A stretch of 64,000 nt of DNA, taken from contig CAXIUP010000123.1 of the NCBI GenBank assembly GCA_964035015.1, forward strand, positions 15,001 through 79,000, written 5' to 3'. Positions 29,458 to 38,970 of the stretch are shown one piece after another. The notes under the pieces are model-generated. The model was not told the origin of the DNA and did not search any database. It saw only the letters and a program-made list of their open reading frames with translations. A program made the translations under genes and the position numbers. The stretch is from Corallium rubrum (taxonomy: Eukaryota; Cnidaria; Anthozoa; Scleralcyonacea; Coralliidae). Positions within the stretch are counted from its first letter, which is position 1. Each line of letters opens with the position of its first letter.

Positions 29458-32331
29458 TTGTCATACGAAAATAATTTAACCCCCATTTTGACGCTGGGTC
29501 TTCCTAAAACCAGAGGTTTTAAATTGGCTGCTATTAATATAACTAGTCTCCCAAAATATATTGATCAACTTCGGGCATATATGATCACTAAACCCATTGA
29601 TATCTTAGCTGTTAACGAAACACGATTGGATGATACTATCCATGATAACGAAATGTGTATTAACGGCTATGTATTAGAAAGAAACGATCGAAATAGAAAT
29701 GGAGGAGGCGTGGCACTATACATCAGAAATACTATTAATTATGATTGTGATAATACTTTAAACTTAAGGGAATTAAACCTTGAATGGCTTTGTATTAAGG
29801 TTAAAAAACCAAAAACAAAACCATTTCTTGTTGCAACATGGTATAGACCCCCGAATTCACCAGTGAGTGTTATGGATACGTTCGAATGCCTTTTAGAGAA
29901 TCTGGAATCTCAAGATATTGAAATTAACATCTTGGGAGATTTAAACTGTGATGTTAGTGCCACTCCTGTCGATCATAATACAAGCCGATTACTTGAAATA
30001 TGTAATACTTATCAATACAAGCAACTCATTGAACAACCAACACGTACAACAAAAAATACGGCTACCACTATAGATCTATTTTTGACTAATGATTCCACAA
30101 TATTTTCTCATTATGGAACTTCAGATATAGCCATTAGTGATCATAACCTGATATATGCCATAAGAAAATTACCATCTTTAAAATCCAGTCCTAAAATAAT
30201 ATTATCAAGACAATACAAAAATTTTGATTGTGGTAAATTTAGAGAAGACCTTGCGTTAATTTCATGGGAAAATATTGGAAATCAAAATGATCCAAACTCA
30301 GCCTGGGGAGTCTGGAAGGAATGTTTCCTCTCCGTTTGTGATTATCATGCTCCTTTAAAACGTAAAAAGGTTCGAAATAAGCCAGCACCATGGTTGACTT
30401 CAGATTTGAAGAAATTGATGTTTGAAAGAGACAGGCTTAAAAAAATAGCTAATCGACTTAAAACAGAGAAAGCTTTTCTAGACTATAGAGTCATTAGAAA
30501 CAAAGTCAATGAAAACATTAAATCTTCCAAAATACGATACTACAACTCGTACTTCAATGAGAATTGTAAAAATATTAAGAAAGCGTGGAGAGGGGTTAAT
30601 GACATACTAGGTAAAAACCCGAAATCAACTTTTATTAATCATATTAATTATGATAATAAAAGTTGTACATCACCACGAGAGATAAGTAGTGCACTGAATT
30701 CACACTTTACAGATATTGGACCCAAATTAGCCTCTCAGATACCACTATCTAGTAGAGATTTCACAGAATACATTAACCCTACTGAGCATTCTTTCAATAT
30801 ATCTCAGGTATCAAACGATAAAATAAACGAACTAATAAATGCTCTACCACTAAACAAAGCATGTGGTCTTGATGGAATCTCTGCTCGATTGTTGAAAGAT
30901 GCGGCTCCCATAATTGTGCCATCTTTGACTTTTATTATCAATCTTTCAATCAGAACTGGAATTTTCCCTGATGATTGGAAGATTGCCAAGGTGACACCAA
31001 TATATAAAGATGAAGATAAAGCCAATCCGAATAACTACAGACCAATATCTGTTTTACCAGTTGTTACCAAACTGATTGAAAGAGTTATTTTTGATCAATT
31101 GTACAGTTATCTGACAGGGCACAACTTACTTACAGAATCGCAATCTGGATTTAGACCTCAACATTCGACTATGACGGCTTTGTTAGATGCCGTAAACGAT
31201 TGGTATTCAAATATAGATAGAGGCCTTTTAAATGGAATAATTTTTTTGGACCTAAAAAAGGCTTTTGACACCATGGACCATCAAATTTTGTTACATAAAC
31301 TAAAATTATATGGTGTCTGCCAATCAAGTTTAGTTTGGTTTACTTCCTATTTAAAAGAACGTAAGCAAAGTACATTTTCAAACGGTGTCCTGTCGGATAG
31401 CTGTGCTATAAATTGTGGAATTCCACAAGGTTCAATACTTGGTCCGTTACTCTTCTTAGTTTATATTAACGATTTACCATCTTGTGATCTATTTTCCAAA
31501 GTACGAATGTATGCAGATGACACTAGTCTTACTATAGCTAGTGATAATGTGCATGTACTAGAGCAACAAATGAATCACGATATGTCTGAAATACATACAT
31601 GGTTACAAGCCAACAAACTAAGTCTAAATGTCGTGAAAACTAAATATATGATAATAGCAAGTCAGCATAAAATACGACACCTCACACATCAATTTCAAAT
31701 TGAAGTTAACCACCAACTTTTAAAAAGAGAGAAAGGATATAAATATCTCGGGGTTGAAATAGATGACTCCTTAACTTGGAAAGATCATATTTGTAAAATC
31801 TCTAAGAAAATATCTGGGGGGATAGGTGCATTAAAACGGGTCAGACAACTTGTGCCATTTAAATTATTACTTACTATGTATAATTCATTAGTACTGCCGT
31901 ATTTCGATTACTGCAGTGCAGTTTGGGGAAGTTGCGGTAGAGGATTTTCCGATACACTTCAAAAGTTACAAAACAGAGCTGCCAGAGTAGTTACTTTTTC
32001 AAGTTATAACAGACAATCTACCGAGTTGCTGGATGAGCTTAAATGGGATAATCTTGAAATAAGGAGATCGAAACAACTAGCTGTGATGATGTATAAAATA
32101 ATGATTAACAGGGCACCAAGTTATTTAACTAACATGTTTGAGAACATAACTTCTGTACATTCTCATAACTTGAGAAACTCAGAGTATAATGTTTATGTCC
32201 CAAGACCATATACTGAAGCTGGCAAAAACAGCTTTCATTATCAGGGAGCGGTTCTCTGGAATAGTCTATCGAGAGATATAAGATGTCAAGACAATGTGAG
32301 ATCTTTTAAAAAATATTTAAATCGTAGTTAG
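29458..32331 (+). CDS. LINE ORF2: APE-like endonuclease and reverse transcriptase
   Basis: 957 codons without a stop. The endonuclease occupies about residues 20-235: AAINITSL, VNETRLDD (catalytic Glu), TWYRPPNSP, NILGDLNCDV (Asp and Asn), TIDLFLTND, AISDHNLI (Asp-His). A linker with PAPWLTSDLKKL follows. RT spans about residues 440-760: CGLDGISARLLK, KVTPIYKDEDK, NNYRPISVLPVVTKLIERVI, FLDLKKAFDTMDH, GIPQGSILGPLLFLVYIND, and the catalytic YADD at 685-688. The thumb and C-terminal Cys/Arg-rich part (YFDYCSAVWGSC; LQNRAARVVT) end at NRS. All catalytic residues expected for nicking and target-primed reverse transcription are present. Confidence 0.95.
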   Translation: MSYENNLTPILTLGLPKTRGFKLAAINITSLPKYIDQLRAYMITKPIDILAVNETRLDDTIHDNEMCINGYVLERNDRNRNGGGVALYIRNTINYDCDNTLNLRELNLEWLCIKVKKPKTKPFLVATWYRPPNSPVSVMDTFECLLENLESQDIEINILGDLNCDVSATPVDHNTSRLLEICNTYQYKQLIEQPTRTTKNTATTIDLFLTNDSTIFSHYGTSDIAISDHNLIYAIRKLPSLKSSPKIILSRQYKNFDCGKFREDLALISWENIGNQNDPNSAWGVWKECFLSVCDYHAPLKRKKVRNKPAPWLTSDLKKLMFERDRLKKIANRLKTEKAFLDYRVIRNKVNENIKSSKIRYYNSYFNENCKNIKKAWRGVNDILGKNPKSTFINHINYDNKSCTSPREISSALNSHFTDIGPKLASQIPLSSRDFTEYINPTEHSFNISQVSNDKINELINALPLNKACGLDGISARLLKDAAPIIVPSLTFIINLSIRTGIFPDDWKIAKVTPIYKDEDKANPNNYRPISVLPVVTKLIERVIFDQLYSYLTGHNLLTESQSGFRPQHSTMTALLDAVNDWYSNIDRGLLNGIIFLDLKKAFDTMDHQILLHKLKLYGVCQSSLVWFTSYLKERKQSTFSNGVLSDSCAINCGIPQGSILGPLLFLVYINDLPSCDLFSKVRMYADDTSLTIASDNVHVLEQQMNHDMSEIHTWLQANKLSLNVVKTKYMIIASQHKIRHLTHQFQIEVNHQLLKREKGYKYLGVEIDDSLTWKDHICKISKKISGGIGALKRVRQLVPFKLLLTMYNSLVLPYFDYCSAVWGSCGRGFSDTLQKLQNRAARVVTFSSYNRQSTELLDELKWDNLEIRRSKQLAVMMYKIMINRAPSYLTNMFENITSVHSHNLRNSEYNVYVPRPYTEAGKNSFHYQGAVLWNSLSRDIRCQDNVRSFKKYLNRS

Positions 32332-32408
32332 GTTATTATAGTTATTAGGTATTATTATAAAAGATTGTAAATAATTCATACGTATTCTATATATTTGTAA
32401 TTGCTTGT

Positions 32409-32457
<49 letters not shown>

Positions 32458-32466
32458 TATATATAT
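32409..32466. repeat. Poly-T tract followed by TA repeat in the LINE 3' UTR
   Basis: A run of more than 40 T bases, then TATATATATA. Its length may be unreliable in the assembly. Confidence 0.9.
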
Positions 32467-32565
32467 TTGTAATTATTCTTAAAAATTGTACACGGCTCAC
32501 TGGAAGAGCATGTATTAATGAAGTGATACCGTGTTTAAATAAAGATTATTGATTGATTGATTGAT

Positions 32566-33442
32566 ATTTCGTAAGGACATTACCCGATATTACCGACCTA
32601 CTGGAGCCTTTGGAGCATGCGATATCTGATGCTTTAATACCAGCTATCACGGGGGATCATGTAGTCACGGAAGTTGAGCGCGACCTGCTCGCGCTCCCTG
32701 TGCGCATGGGGCGCTTGGGCTTACAGATCCAACGAGAACTGCACCCTTTGAATACGAGGCTTCTGTAAATGTCACAGCCCCCCTGGTAGAGAAAATTGTG
32801 GAGCAGGTACACCAGCCTCCGAATGCGTCTGAAATAATGATATTACAACTAAACGCACGGAAAGAGAAGGATAAATGTTTGAATGGGAGGCTACAACAAG
32901 TGAAGAGTTCCCTACCATCAAGAACCAAACGAGCTGTCGAACTGGCCACGGAAAAAGGAGCATCTAATTGGTTAACAGTAATCCCCATCGAAGACCAGAA
33001 TTTCAATCTGAATAAGAGAGAATTCAAGGACGCGATAAAGTTAAGATATGATTGGGAAATCACTGATACTCCAACAGTATGCGTATGTGGGGACCTGTTC
33101 AATGTGGACCATGCTATAGTCTGCCGGCGAGGCGGCTTCATAATTCAACGCCATAATGAGCTTCGTGATTTGGAAGCCGAGCTGTTGAGCATGGTGTGTA
33201 ATGATGTTGAAATAGAACCGGTCCTACAGGATATCACTGGAGAAGGCTTAAACAGAGGCGCCAACAAAGCCCCTGATGCTCGTTTAGATGTTCACGCTCG
33301 AGGCTTCTGGGAGAGGCAAAGATCTGCGTTTTTTGATGTTCGGGTTTGTCACCCAAACGCAGAGACTTATAAAGATCTCAGTCCCAAGCAAATCTACCGG
33401 CAACATGAAAATGAGAAGAAGCGCCAATACGCGAGCAGAGTG
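32566..33442 (+). pseudogene. Copy B polyprotein, C-terminal part (zinc knuckle and endonuclease)
   Basis: The frame resumes right after the LINE ([16 protein letters not shown]) and shows one frameshift near 32725. From 32798 it is open: a basic helix region, [20 protein letters not shown], and the zinc knuckle [16 protein letters not shown] (Cx1Cx7Hx3C). [27 protein letters not shown] with VRV, and [14 protein letters not shown] complete it. The RH, PD/ARxD, D-V and K-x-x-Y pattern marks the restriction-like endonuclease that nicks the target DNA. Here T6 keeps the frame at FFDV, where copy A has T7. Confidence 0.85.
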
Positions 33443-33777
33443 ACGGGTGGCGTGTGCTGTTAGGGCGCTGCCTCTCACCGCTGTAGTTAAGCCCAGTTGG
33501 ACGGGGTTAGTACTTGGATGGGTGTCATGACTTTGAAATAGAGTCGAAATATTACCTCTCATTTTGTCTTATCTTGTTTTTAACTTGAATATCAAGTCAC
33601 AAGATGACGATTTTCGGATTATGTTTTATTCTTTATTTTTTAAAATTGTCGGCTGGTTATGGTTTCTGGTCTTAGTTTATGTCGTGCACTTTTAACATGA
33701 GCCTCTGGCTCGGATGATTGGGCGACCATATCCTGTGTTTACGACGTTAAATAAATCATTACTCATTACTCATTACC
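33443..33777 (+). mobile_element. 5S-rRNA-headed SINE-like insertion
   Basis: About 335 bases inside copy B. The head (about 33460-33545) contains GTAGTTAAGC and GGTTAGTACTTGGATGGGTG, which correspond to box A and box C of the 5S rRNA internal promoter in the right order and spacing. The body has no coding potential. The 3' end is AAATAAATCATT followed by a short ATTACTC repeat. A 5S-derived head plus a short tandem tail is the structure of SINE3-type elements. About nine host codons (between YASRV and PLVF) are missing at the site and no target duplication was seen, so insertion came with a small deletion or the host was already deleted. Confidence 0.75.
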
Positions 33778-34032
33778 CCGCTAGTATTTACCACGACAGG
33801 TGGAACGGTTGATGAATGCAAAAAATACCATAGTAGACTTGCTGAATTACTTGCCATTAAGAAGGGAGAAGACTACGCCAGCACAATGTCTTGGTTGAGA
33901 GCGAAAATCTCTTTCGCCTTAGTACGTTCAGCTCTCCTATGCCTTAGAGGAACCAGAGCAAGAAGAAGAACTGTAAATATTACTTTAGACAATGACATTA
34001 CCTCAGAGAATGTAGCGGCCAGAATAGTTTGA
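33778..34032 (+). pseudogene. Copy B polyprotein, extreme C-terminus
   Basis: After the SINE the frame resumes [20 protein letters not shown] and continues [40 protein letters not shown] to a TGA at 34030. It aligns with the copy A tail (PLIFSTSGGLSKE; MRCHLSFALLRSAIACMRG), confirming that the SINE and LINE interrupted one gene. Confidence 0.85.
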
Positions 34033-34264
34033 AGAAACAAAGAATAAAGTTACTTGATATGTAACATTTTTATCATGTAACATTTTTATTATTTACTTAT
34101 TTTCACTATTATCTTCCTTTCCTTTTAATTGTAATATAATCTTTCTACTGTCATATTGCATAAATTTAAATAGACATTGACAAACATTTTATAAGCAAGT
34201 GAGGTTTACCATTGTAAAATTTTAAAAATAATCTTTAGTATATTAGTATTATTAGGTTACAAGA

Positions 34265-34265
34265 A

Positions 34266-34311
<46 letters not shown>
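34265..34311. repeat. (TTA)n tail of copy B
   Basis: A pure TTA run after 'acaagaaa', ending the 3' UTR of copy B and touching the left end of the next MITE. Confidence 0.9.
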
Positions 34312-34314
<3 letters not shown>

Positions 34315-34833
34315 GCATGACAAAATTACTGCAATCTGATTGGCTAAGAGGAGTGCAATTATATCGTTAATTGCACTCTCCGGAGTGCAAATTAATGTTA
34401 CCATGGTAACAGTGGTAAAAAATAAAATTCAAAATGGCGGCGTATTTTCAAATTGAAAGATTTTGACTTTTCCAACGACTTGTGGAACACTTTCAACTGA
34501 AAATTTCATGTAAATATTTGAAGATCAATACAGGTAACATCTACTCACCATAAGTGAAACTGTTTGTTGTCCAGTTGTAACGAAACAAGATGTTTTCAAA
34601 CGCGCGAATTACTACGAAGCGTACGACAAGGATTGACACTTCAGGCAATTGTAAATTGGTTTTGAAGTTTGTGATTACTTATAGTTAGTTGCCAGAAAGA
34701 AAAATTAATTCACTGCTTTGAATAACTCTTTACGATTGTCTATGGTTGTATGGCCAATAAACACTCAAACTAAGACAACATTTTTTGACTGTAATTAAGA
34801 TAGATGTCGTAATTTTGTCATGCATATAATAAA
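34310..34833. mobile_element. MITE with 20-bp perfect terminal inverted repeats
   Basis: TATATGCATGACAAAATTAC at the left is the exact complement of GTAATTTTGTCATGCATATA at the right. Inside are smaller inverted motifs (TTAATTGCACTC) and a GTTACCATGGTAAC palindrome. No coding frame was found. Confidence 0.7.
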
Positions 34834-34917
34834 TTTTGGATCAATTTTCAAATATCACTCGTAGTGTAAAATCATTAATTGCACTCGCTATCATATGATT
34901 ACCTATACTTATTAAAA

Positions 34918-34928
34918 AAAAAAAATTA

Positions 34929-34972
<44 letters not shown>

Positions 34973-35060
34973 GTTATTGTTATTGTTATTGTTATTGTTA
35001 TTGTTATTGTTATTGTTATTGTTATTGTTATTGTTATTGTTATTGTTATTGTTATTGTTA

Positions 35061-35094
<34 letters not shown>

Positions 35095-35104
35095 CATCAT
35101 CATC
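34918..35104. repeat. (TTA)n / (TTATTG)n microsatellite
   Basis: TTA triplets with a long TTATTG block in the middle and ATC triplets at the right end, directly joined to the R4-like fragment. Confidence 0.95.
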
Positions 35105-35835
35105 TTGTACAAGAGGATAAACATAGAAATCGTTTGACCTGTCAAGGTTCCTTTTTCTCAAATGTCTCAAAGTTCTCGCTGTCACAACTTAACGCCCTCT
35201 GGTCTACATCCCAATCAAAACTACCAAAAAACATTTTCAATTTTACAGTTCGTTACATAAATAACACACTTCCCACACGAAAGAATCTTAGCAGATGGGG
35301 TATTTCATCAAATTCGGACTGCTCGTTTTGTTTACGTCCTGAAACTCTTCTACATGTCGTTGCCGGTTGTCAACATTATCTAGAACGATTTACTTGGAGA
35401 CACGATTCCATCCTCAGTTTTCTCGCAAAAGGTTTTCAAGCTGAAAACAGATGTAAACTGTTTGCTGATCTTCCTGGATTTGAAAGCCCCTCAATTATAA
35501 CTGGAGACGAACAACACCCCGATTTACTTCTTTCCACTTCGAACAATCACCTCTACATTATTGAACTTACGTAGGATTTGAGTCTAACCTCACCAACAAC
35601 ATAAACCGGAAGAAAGCTAAGTACAAAGATCTAGTGAGAAAGCAGAAGGAAGACTTTATAAGTGTAAAATTTGTTAATCTTTCCATCAGCTCACTCGGAA
35701 TTTTCGATAAAGAATGCCATACTTTTATCGAAATGTTGAATGATTTAGGACTAGATAACAGACAAGGTAGTTCTGTGCTTGTTGTTGTATTATTGCAATT
35801 CTCGTTTAGCATATTTCCCCCGCGTCCATTTACCT
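35105..35835 (+). pseudogene. R4/Dong-like retrotransposon 3' fragment (copy 5)
   Basis: Reads without interruption from the TTA border: QEDKHRNRLTCQGSFFSNVS, KNIFNFTVRYINNTLPTRKN, zinc knuckle CSFCLRPETLLHVVAGC (Cx2Cx7Hx4C), RHDSILSFLA, PDLLLS and YIIELT. One base is then missing near 35569 (ELT then TAG), and the other phase goes on GFESNLTNNINRKKAKYKDL to about 35780. The zinc knuckle plus PD...E...KxxKY is the R2/R4-type restriction-like endonuclease. The C-terminal 40 codons of the 8-kb copy are absent. Its left border is the microsatellite itself. Confidence 0.8.
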
Positions 35836-35985
35836 GATTAGCTATGGTATGATGTGCGTAAACGGGTTCGAATTAACAGCAGTGTCATTGGCTTTCATAG
35901 GAGATATGTATCTAAGAAATGGTCAAAGATTTCGGCCCAGTGTTTTATCCCCTTAAGATTAAGATTAAGATGAACGTTTGAGTAA
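35836..35985. other. Junction region; short duplication
   Basis: The phrase 'agattaagatgaacgtttga' occurs twice in near-tandem (about 35964-36004), immediately before the helicase relic. Confidence 0.5.
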
Positions 35986-35989
35986 GATT

Positions 35990-36765
35990 AAGATGAACGT
36001 TTGAGGATCTGGCAGAATTTGTGGCAAATCGGGGACCAAAAGTTGTCAACGAGGCTTTGGAGACGGCAAAGGAGCTGACTGTTGCTGAGGAACAGTTGGC
36101 TAGAGGAAATAAAACACGTTTGAATTGAGGCGTGAGCATCTAGAGATGGCATGTGCTGAGAGTTGTGAAGGAGTATGGTTGCGCTCCGCAACTGAAATTC
36201 TAATGTAAAACGATATTACACTCCAGTCGTTTGCCACTTATGACATCTTAGACCGGGGAAGAGGAAAGCATAGAAATATTTTCATTCATGGACCGGCAAA
36301 CTGTGGCAAAACGTTCCTACTATCCCCACTGAAAAACGTTTTTCAGTGTTTTGTGAATGCAGCTTCCGGAAGTTTTGCCTGCATGGCTGGGTGTCGACTT
36401 TTGCCGAACGACTTTAGATAGAAAGCGTCCCTTATACCATGATGCGAGTTGCTACAAGTTTTAGAGGGAGACACTGTTCATTTTCCAGGGGAAAGATACG
36501 CCATTTTTTGCTACAAGTGACGCCCCTCTCACCGGTCTTACGAATTACTGCCCGGGACTGCCCGGGATTATAAAATGACTGCCCAAGCTTCCTTTATCCT
36601 TTGTCAACGGCGGTAGTGTGGACCGGATGAATACTGAAATAATGCAAGTACGGTGGCGGGCGTTCAAACTTTCAAAGCAAATACGGCTATACCTCAATCG
36701 AAACAGAAGCAATTGAAACCTTGCAGTTCTTGTTTTGCAAGTTTGATTTTAAACAACGTTCACTA
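35990..36765 (+). pseudogene. SF3-helicase relic, parvovirus NS1-like
   Basis: Plus-strand relic in several frames. Upstream helical text (EDLAEFVANRGPKVVNEALE) leads to the P-loop GPANCGKTF at 36290-36316, the Walker A motif of superfamily-3 helicases. Further on come LPNDF, LLQVLEGDTVHF and TPFFATSDAPL, in the positions of the Walker B-like and motif C regions, then a Cys-containing end (PCSSCFA). In-frame stops and shifts occur at about 36125, 36207, 36417 and after, so nothing can be translated as a whole. The arrangement matches NS1/Rep-type helicases found as endogenous viral or virus-derived transposon relics in invertebrates. It could equally be a domesticated family now dead here. 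Confidence 0.6.
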
Positions 36766-37139
36766 ACAATAATAAATAATGTGCGTCAGACTGACTCGTA
36801 ACATGATCCCCTAAGCGGTTTAAATGTTTGTCTCGACGCGTACGGTTCTCACCACGGTTTTCACTACCAAAACTTCAAATAACTTGAACGTTAGTGGTTC
36901 TCTTTACAGTTTGTTACTAATAAGTTAAAAAGTAAAGGGATTTTTATATGAAACTATCTTTTTTGGAGGAATCCGCGGTTTTAAATCATGTTTTAGAGAC
37001 GATTCTCCTATTATGACTAAAAATAACTCTGATTACTATCATTTCTTTATAGACAGGAAGTGGGAACCGTCACTGGTTAACCCGTTATTTTTTTGTTTTT
37101 ACTGCGTAATAAATATATTTTAGATTGCGAATACAGGAT
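36766..37139. other. No recognisable gene
   Basis: Non-coding sequence with 'aggaagtgggaaccgtc' near 37057, a phrase shared with 6550 and 6725. Confidence 0.4.
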
Positions 37140-38000
37140 CATCGGCCGTACATGCTCTTACTTATTTGGTACACAAGTGGTGTAAAGCATGGATAGCTCG
37201 GGTAAAGTTATTAGAATTGTTTTTCTGGGTTTTCGAAAAGCTTTTGATCTAATAGATCACAATATACTTTTGGAGAATTGTAATAACATTGGTATTCGGC
37301 CGGCATTGCTGAGTTGGCTTGCGTCATATTTGAGTGGGAGATCTCAAATTACCAAATATGGAAATGAAATATCTGATAGAGTTGTTGTCGGTGGTGGTGT
37401 ACCACAAGGTAGCAGAATAGGTCCACTAGCTTTCATCGTGCACATAAATGGGTTGCCTTTGGCAATCAAAGAAAACGAAATGGGCTTAGAAAGAAATAGA
37501 CCTCATGACAATAAGTGGATGACACAATTATCTCCGAGGTAATCGATGTTAGTCAACATATATCTCGGGCAGAGCAATTGGAACAGTCGAAAGTAACGTG
37601 ATGAAAGTGGTACATTTTACAAGACAAGACAACAAAGAATGGAGCTTAACCTTAAGAAATGCAAGGAAATGCAAATTGATTTTAGAAAGAACAAAACTAT
37701 GATACCAGAACTTAAAATCGAAGATAATTGATTTAGTAAGGTGAGCTCATACAAACTTCTCGGGCAATGGATCGACGACGACCTCAAATGGAATACAAAT
37801 ACCGAATACATAATTAAGAAGACAACCAAACGCCTCTTTTTGCTCAAAGTACTAAAAAGTCATCGTGCACCTGTGGATGATATGAAAAGATTTTACACTA
37901 CGGTAATCAGGCCAACATTAGAATATGGTGGCCTGACAAAGGAACAAAGCAATGATATAGAACGTATCCGGAAACGAGCACTTAGAATAATTTACTCAGA
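37140..38000 (+). pseudogene. LINE RT fragment (catalytic half and thumb)
   Basis: Begins in RT near ALTYLVHKW, then FLGFRKAFDLIDHNIL (first Asp region), WLASYLSGRSQITKYGNEIS, GGGVPQGSRIGPLAFIVHIN. The catalytic VDD box lies at about 37514-37522 in a shifted frame (VDDTIISEVIDVSQH). The thumb follows from 37741 (SSYKLLGQWIDDDLKWNTNT; YTTVIRPTLEYGG; RKRALRIIYSE) and ends in a (TTA)n tract. At least two frameshifts. Jockey/CR1-type; related to the 23.8-kb fragment but not overlapping it. Confidence 0.8.
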
Positions 38001-38001
38001 A

Positions 38002-38091
<90 letters not shown>

Positions 38092-38107
38092 CATTATTAT
38101 TATTATT
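38001..38107. repeat. (TTA)n microsatellite
   Basis: Nearly pure TTA between the LINE fragment and the next R4-like fragment. Confidence 0.95.
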
Positions 38108-38970
38108 TTGTAAGACAGGCTTCAAAATAACCTCATTTCAAAAGGTTCTTTCTTTTCAAATATCATTAAACATTCTACATCCACGTTCAACTCCATATGG
38201 TCTTCCGTCCAACGCAATCTCCCCAAGAACATCTTCAACTTCACCATTCAATACATCAACAACACACTCCCAACACGCAAAAATTTATCGAAACGGGGAA
38301 TCTCTCCAACATCTGATTGCTTTTTCTGCTCGACACCTGAAACCTTACTCCACGTTGTCGCTGGATGCAAGACGTACCTGGAAGAAGGCCGATTCACATG
38401 GCGCCATGACTCTGTTCTTAATTTCATTGCATACACACTTCAATCCGTACAACATTCCACTCTTTATGTTGACCTCCCTGGCTTCAACAGCCCCTCAGTT
38501 CTCACGGGAGATGAGTTGCGTCCTGACCTTCCTTTAGCCATTGAAAACAAATATCTTTACATCCTTGAGCTCACCGTCGGATTTGAGTCCAATCTTCACC
38601 GCAACGCCACCCGTAAGAAACACAAATATCTCGATTTAGTTCATAAATCTATCTCTGAGTGCACTTGGAATTTTCGGAAAGTCATCAATGGATTTCATTG
38701 AAATGCTAAAAGACTTTAAATTCGACACTCCCTGTAGAAAGTATATCGTAAAGAAAATCATTAACATATCAATAAGAACCTCGTATTATGTATTTTGTCA
38801 ACGTAACAAAGAATGGAATAACCCGAAACTAATGACATTCTAAGATTTTTATTCTCATGTGGCATCAGTTCAAATAGTCAGTGGCAAACTACCTGTAAAA
38901 GCGAGGTTTATCATTGTAATTTCTACGTTTAATGACCAATAAATAAAGTTTATATTATTATTAATTTTAA
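38108..38970 (+). pseudogene. R4/Dong-like retrotransposon 3' fragment (copy 6)
   Basis: Nearly identical to copy 3 in reverse. It carries the zinc knuckle (CFFCSTPETLLHVVAGC in the intact phase), RPDLPLAIENKYLYILELTV and RKKHKYLDLV. A deletion of about 35 bases at 38641, between GTT/AGTT direct repeats, then removes the EKQRNYEKVK segment and shifts the frame. The end is intact: RNKEWNNPKLMT, then a 3' UTR ending ATAAATAAAGTTTATA with TTA triplets. Both borders are TTA microsatellite. Confidence 0.85.

Larger units (their letters stand above)
27459..32565 (+). mobile_element. Nested CR1/L2-like LINE with both ORFs open
   Basis: 5.1 kb. The 5' end lies only about 20 bases before the ORF1 ATG, so the 5' UTR is probably truncated. 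The 3' UTR has a T-run of over 40 bases (32409-32454) and a conserved-looking end (CACGGCTCACTGGAAGAGCA, TGATACCGTG, AAATAAAGATT) closing in a short ATTG repeat. A 3-bp ATA duplication is possible. Esterase-type ORF1, apurinic-like endonuclease and a short-repeat tail fit the CR1/L2 supergroup. Because both ORFs are uninterrupted and the host is older, this is one of the youngest insertions in the window. Confidence 0.92.
25277..34311 (+). mobile_element. Non-LTR retrotransposon copy B, split by a LINE and a 5S-headed SINE
   Basis: Same family as copy A. Host parts are 25277-27458, 32566-33442 and 33778 to the (TTA)n tail at 34265-34311. Inserts are the LINE at 27459-32565 and the short 5S-like element at 33443-33777. 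Removing the LINE rejoins the host frame to the codon (...[15 protein letters not shown], aligned with copy A). The copy is a composite of at least three insertion events. Confidence 0.88.

Noticed and set aside
33460..33545. A functional 5S rRNA gene
   Set aside because: Only the box A to box C part is recognisable, the 5' part and the closing stem are lost, and it is joined to an unrelated body and tail inside a retrotransposon; a SINE head fits better.
34841..35185. Poly-Asn frame of 114 codons on the minus strand
   Set aside because: Translation of the TTA/TTATTG tract.
23814..38000. Treating the LINE fragments at 23.8 and 37.1 kb as one split element
   Set aside because: They are 12 kb apart, cover adjoining but not clearly continuous parts of RT, and no common junction or duplication links them.
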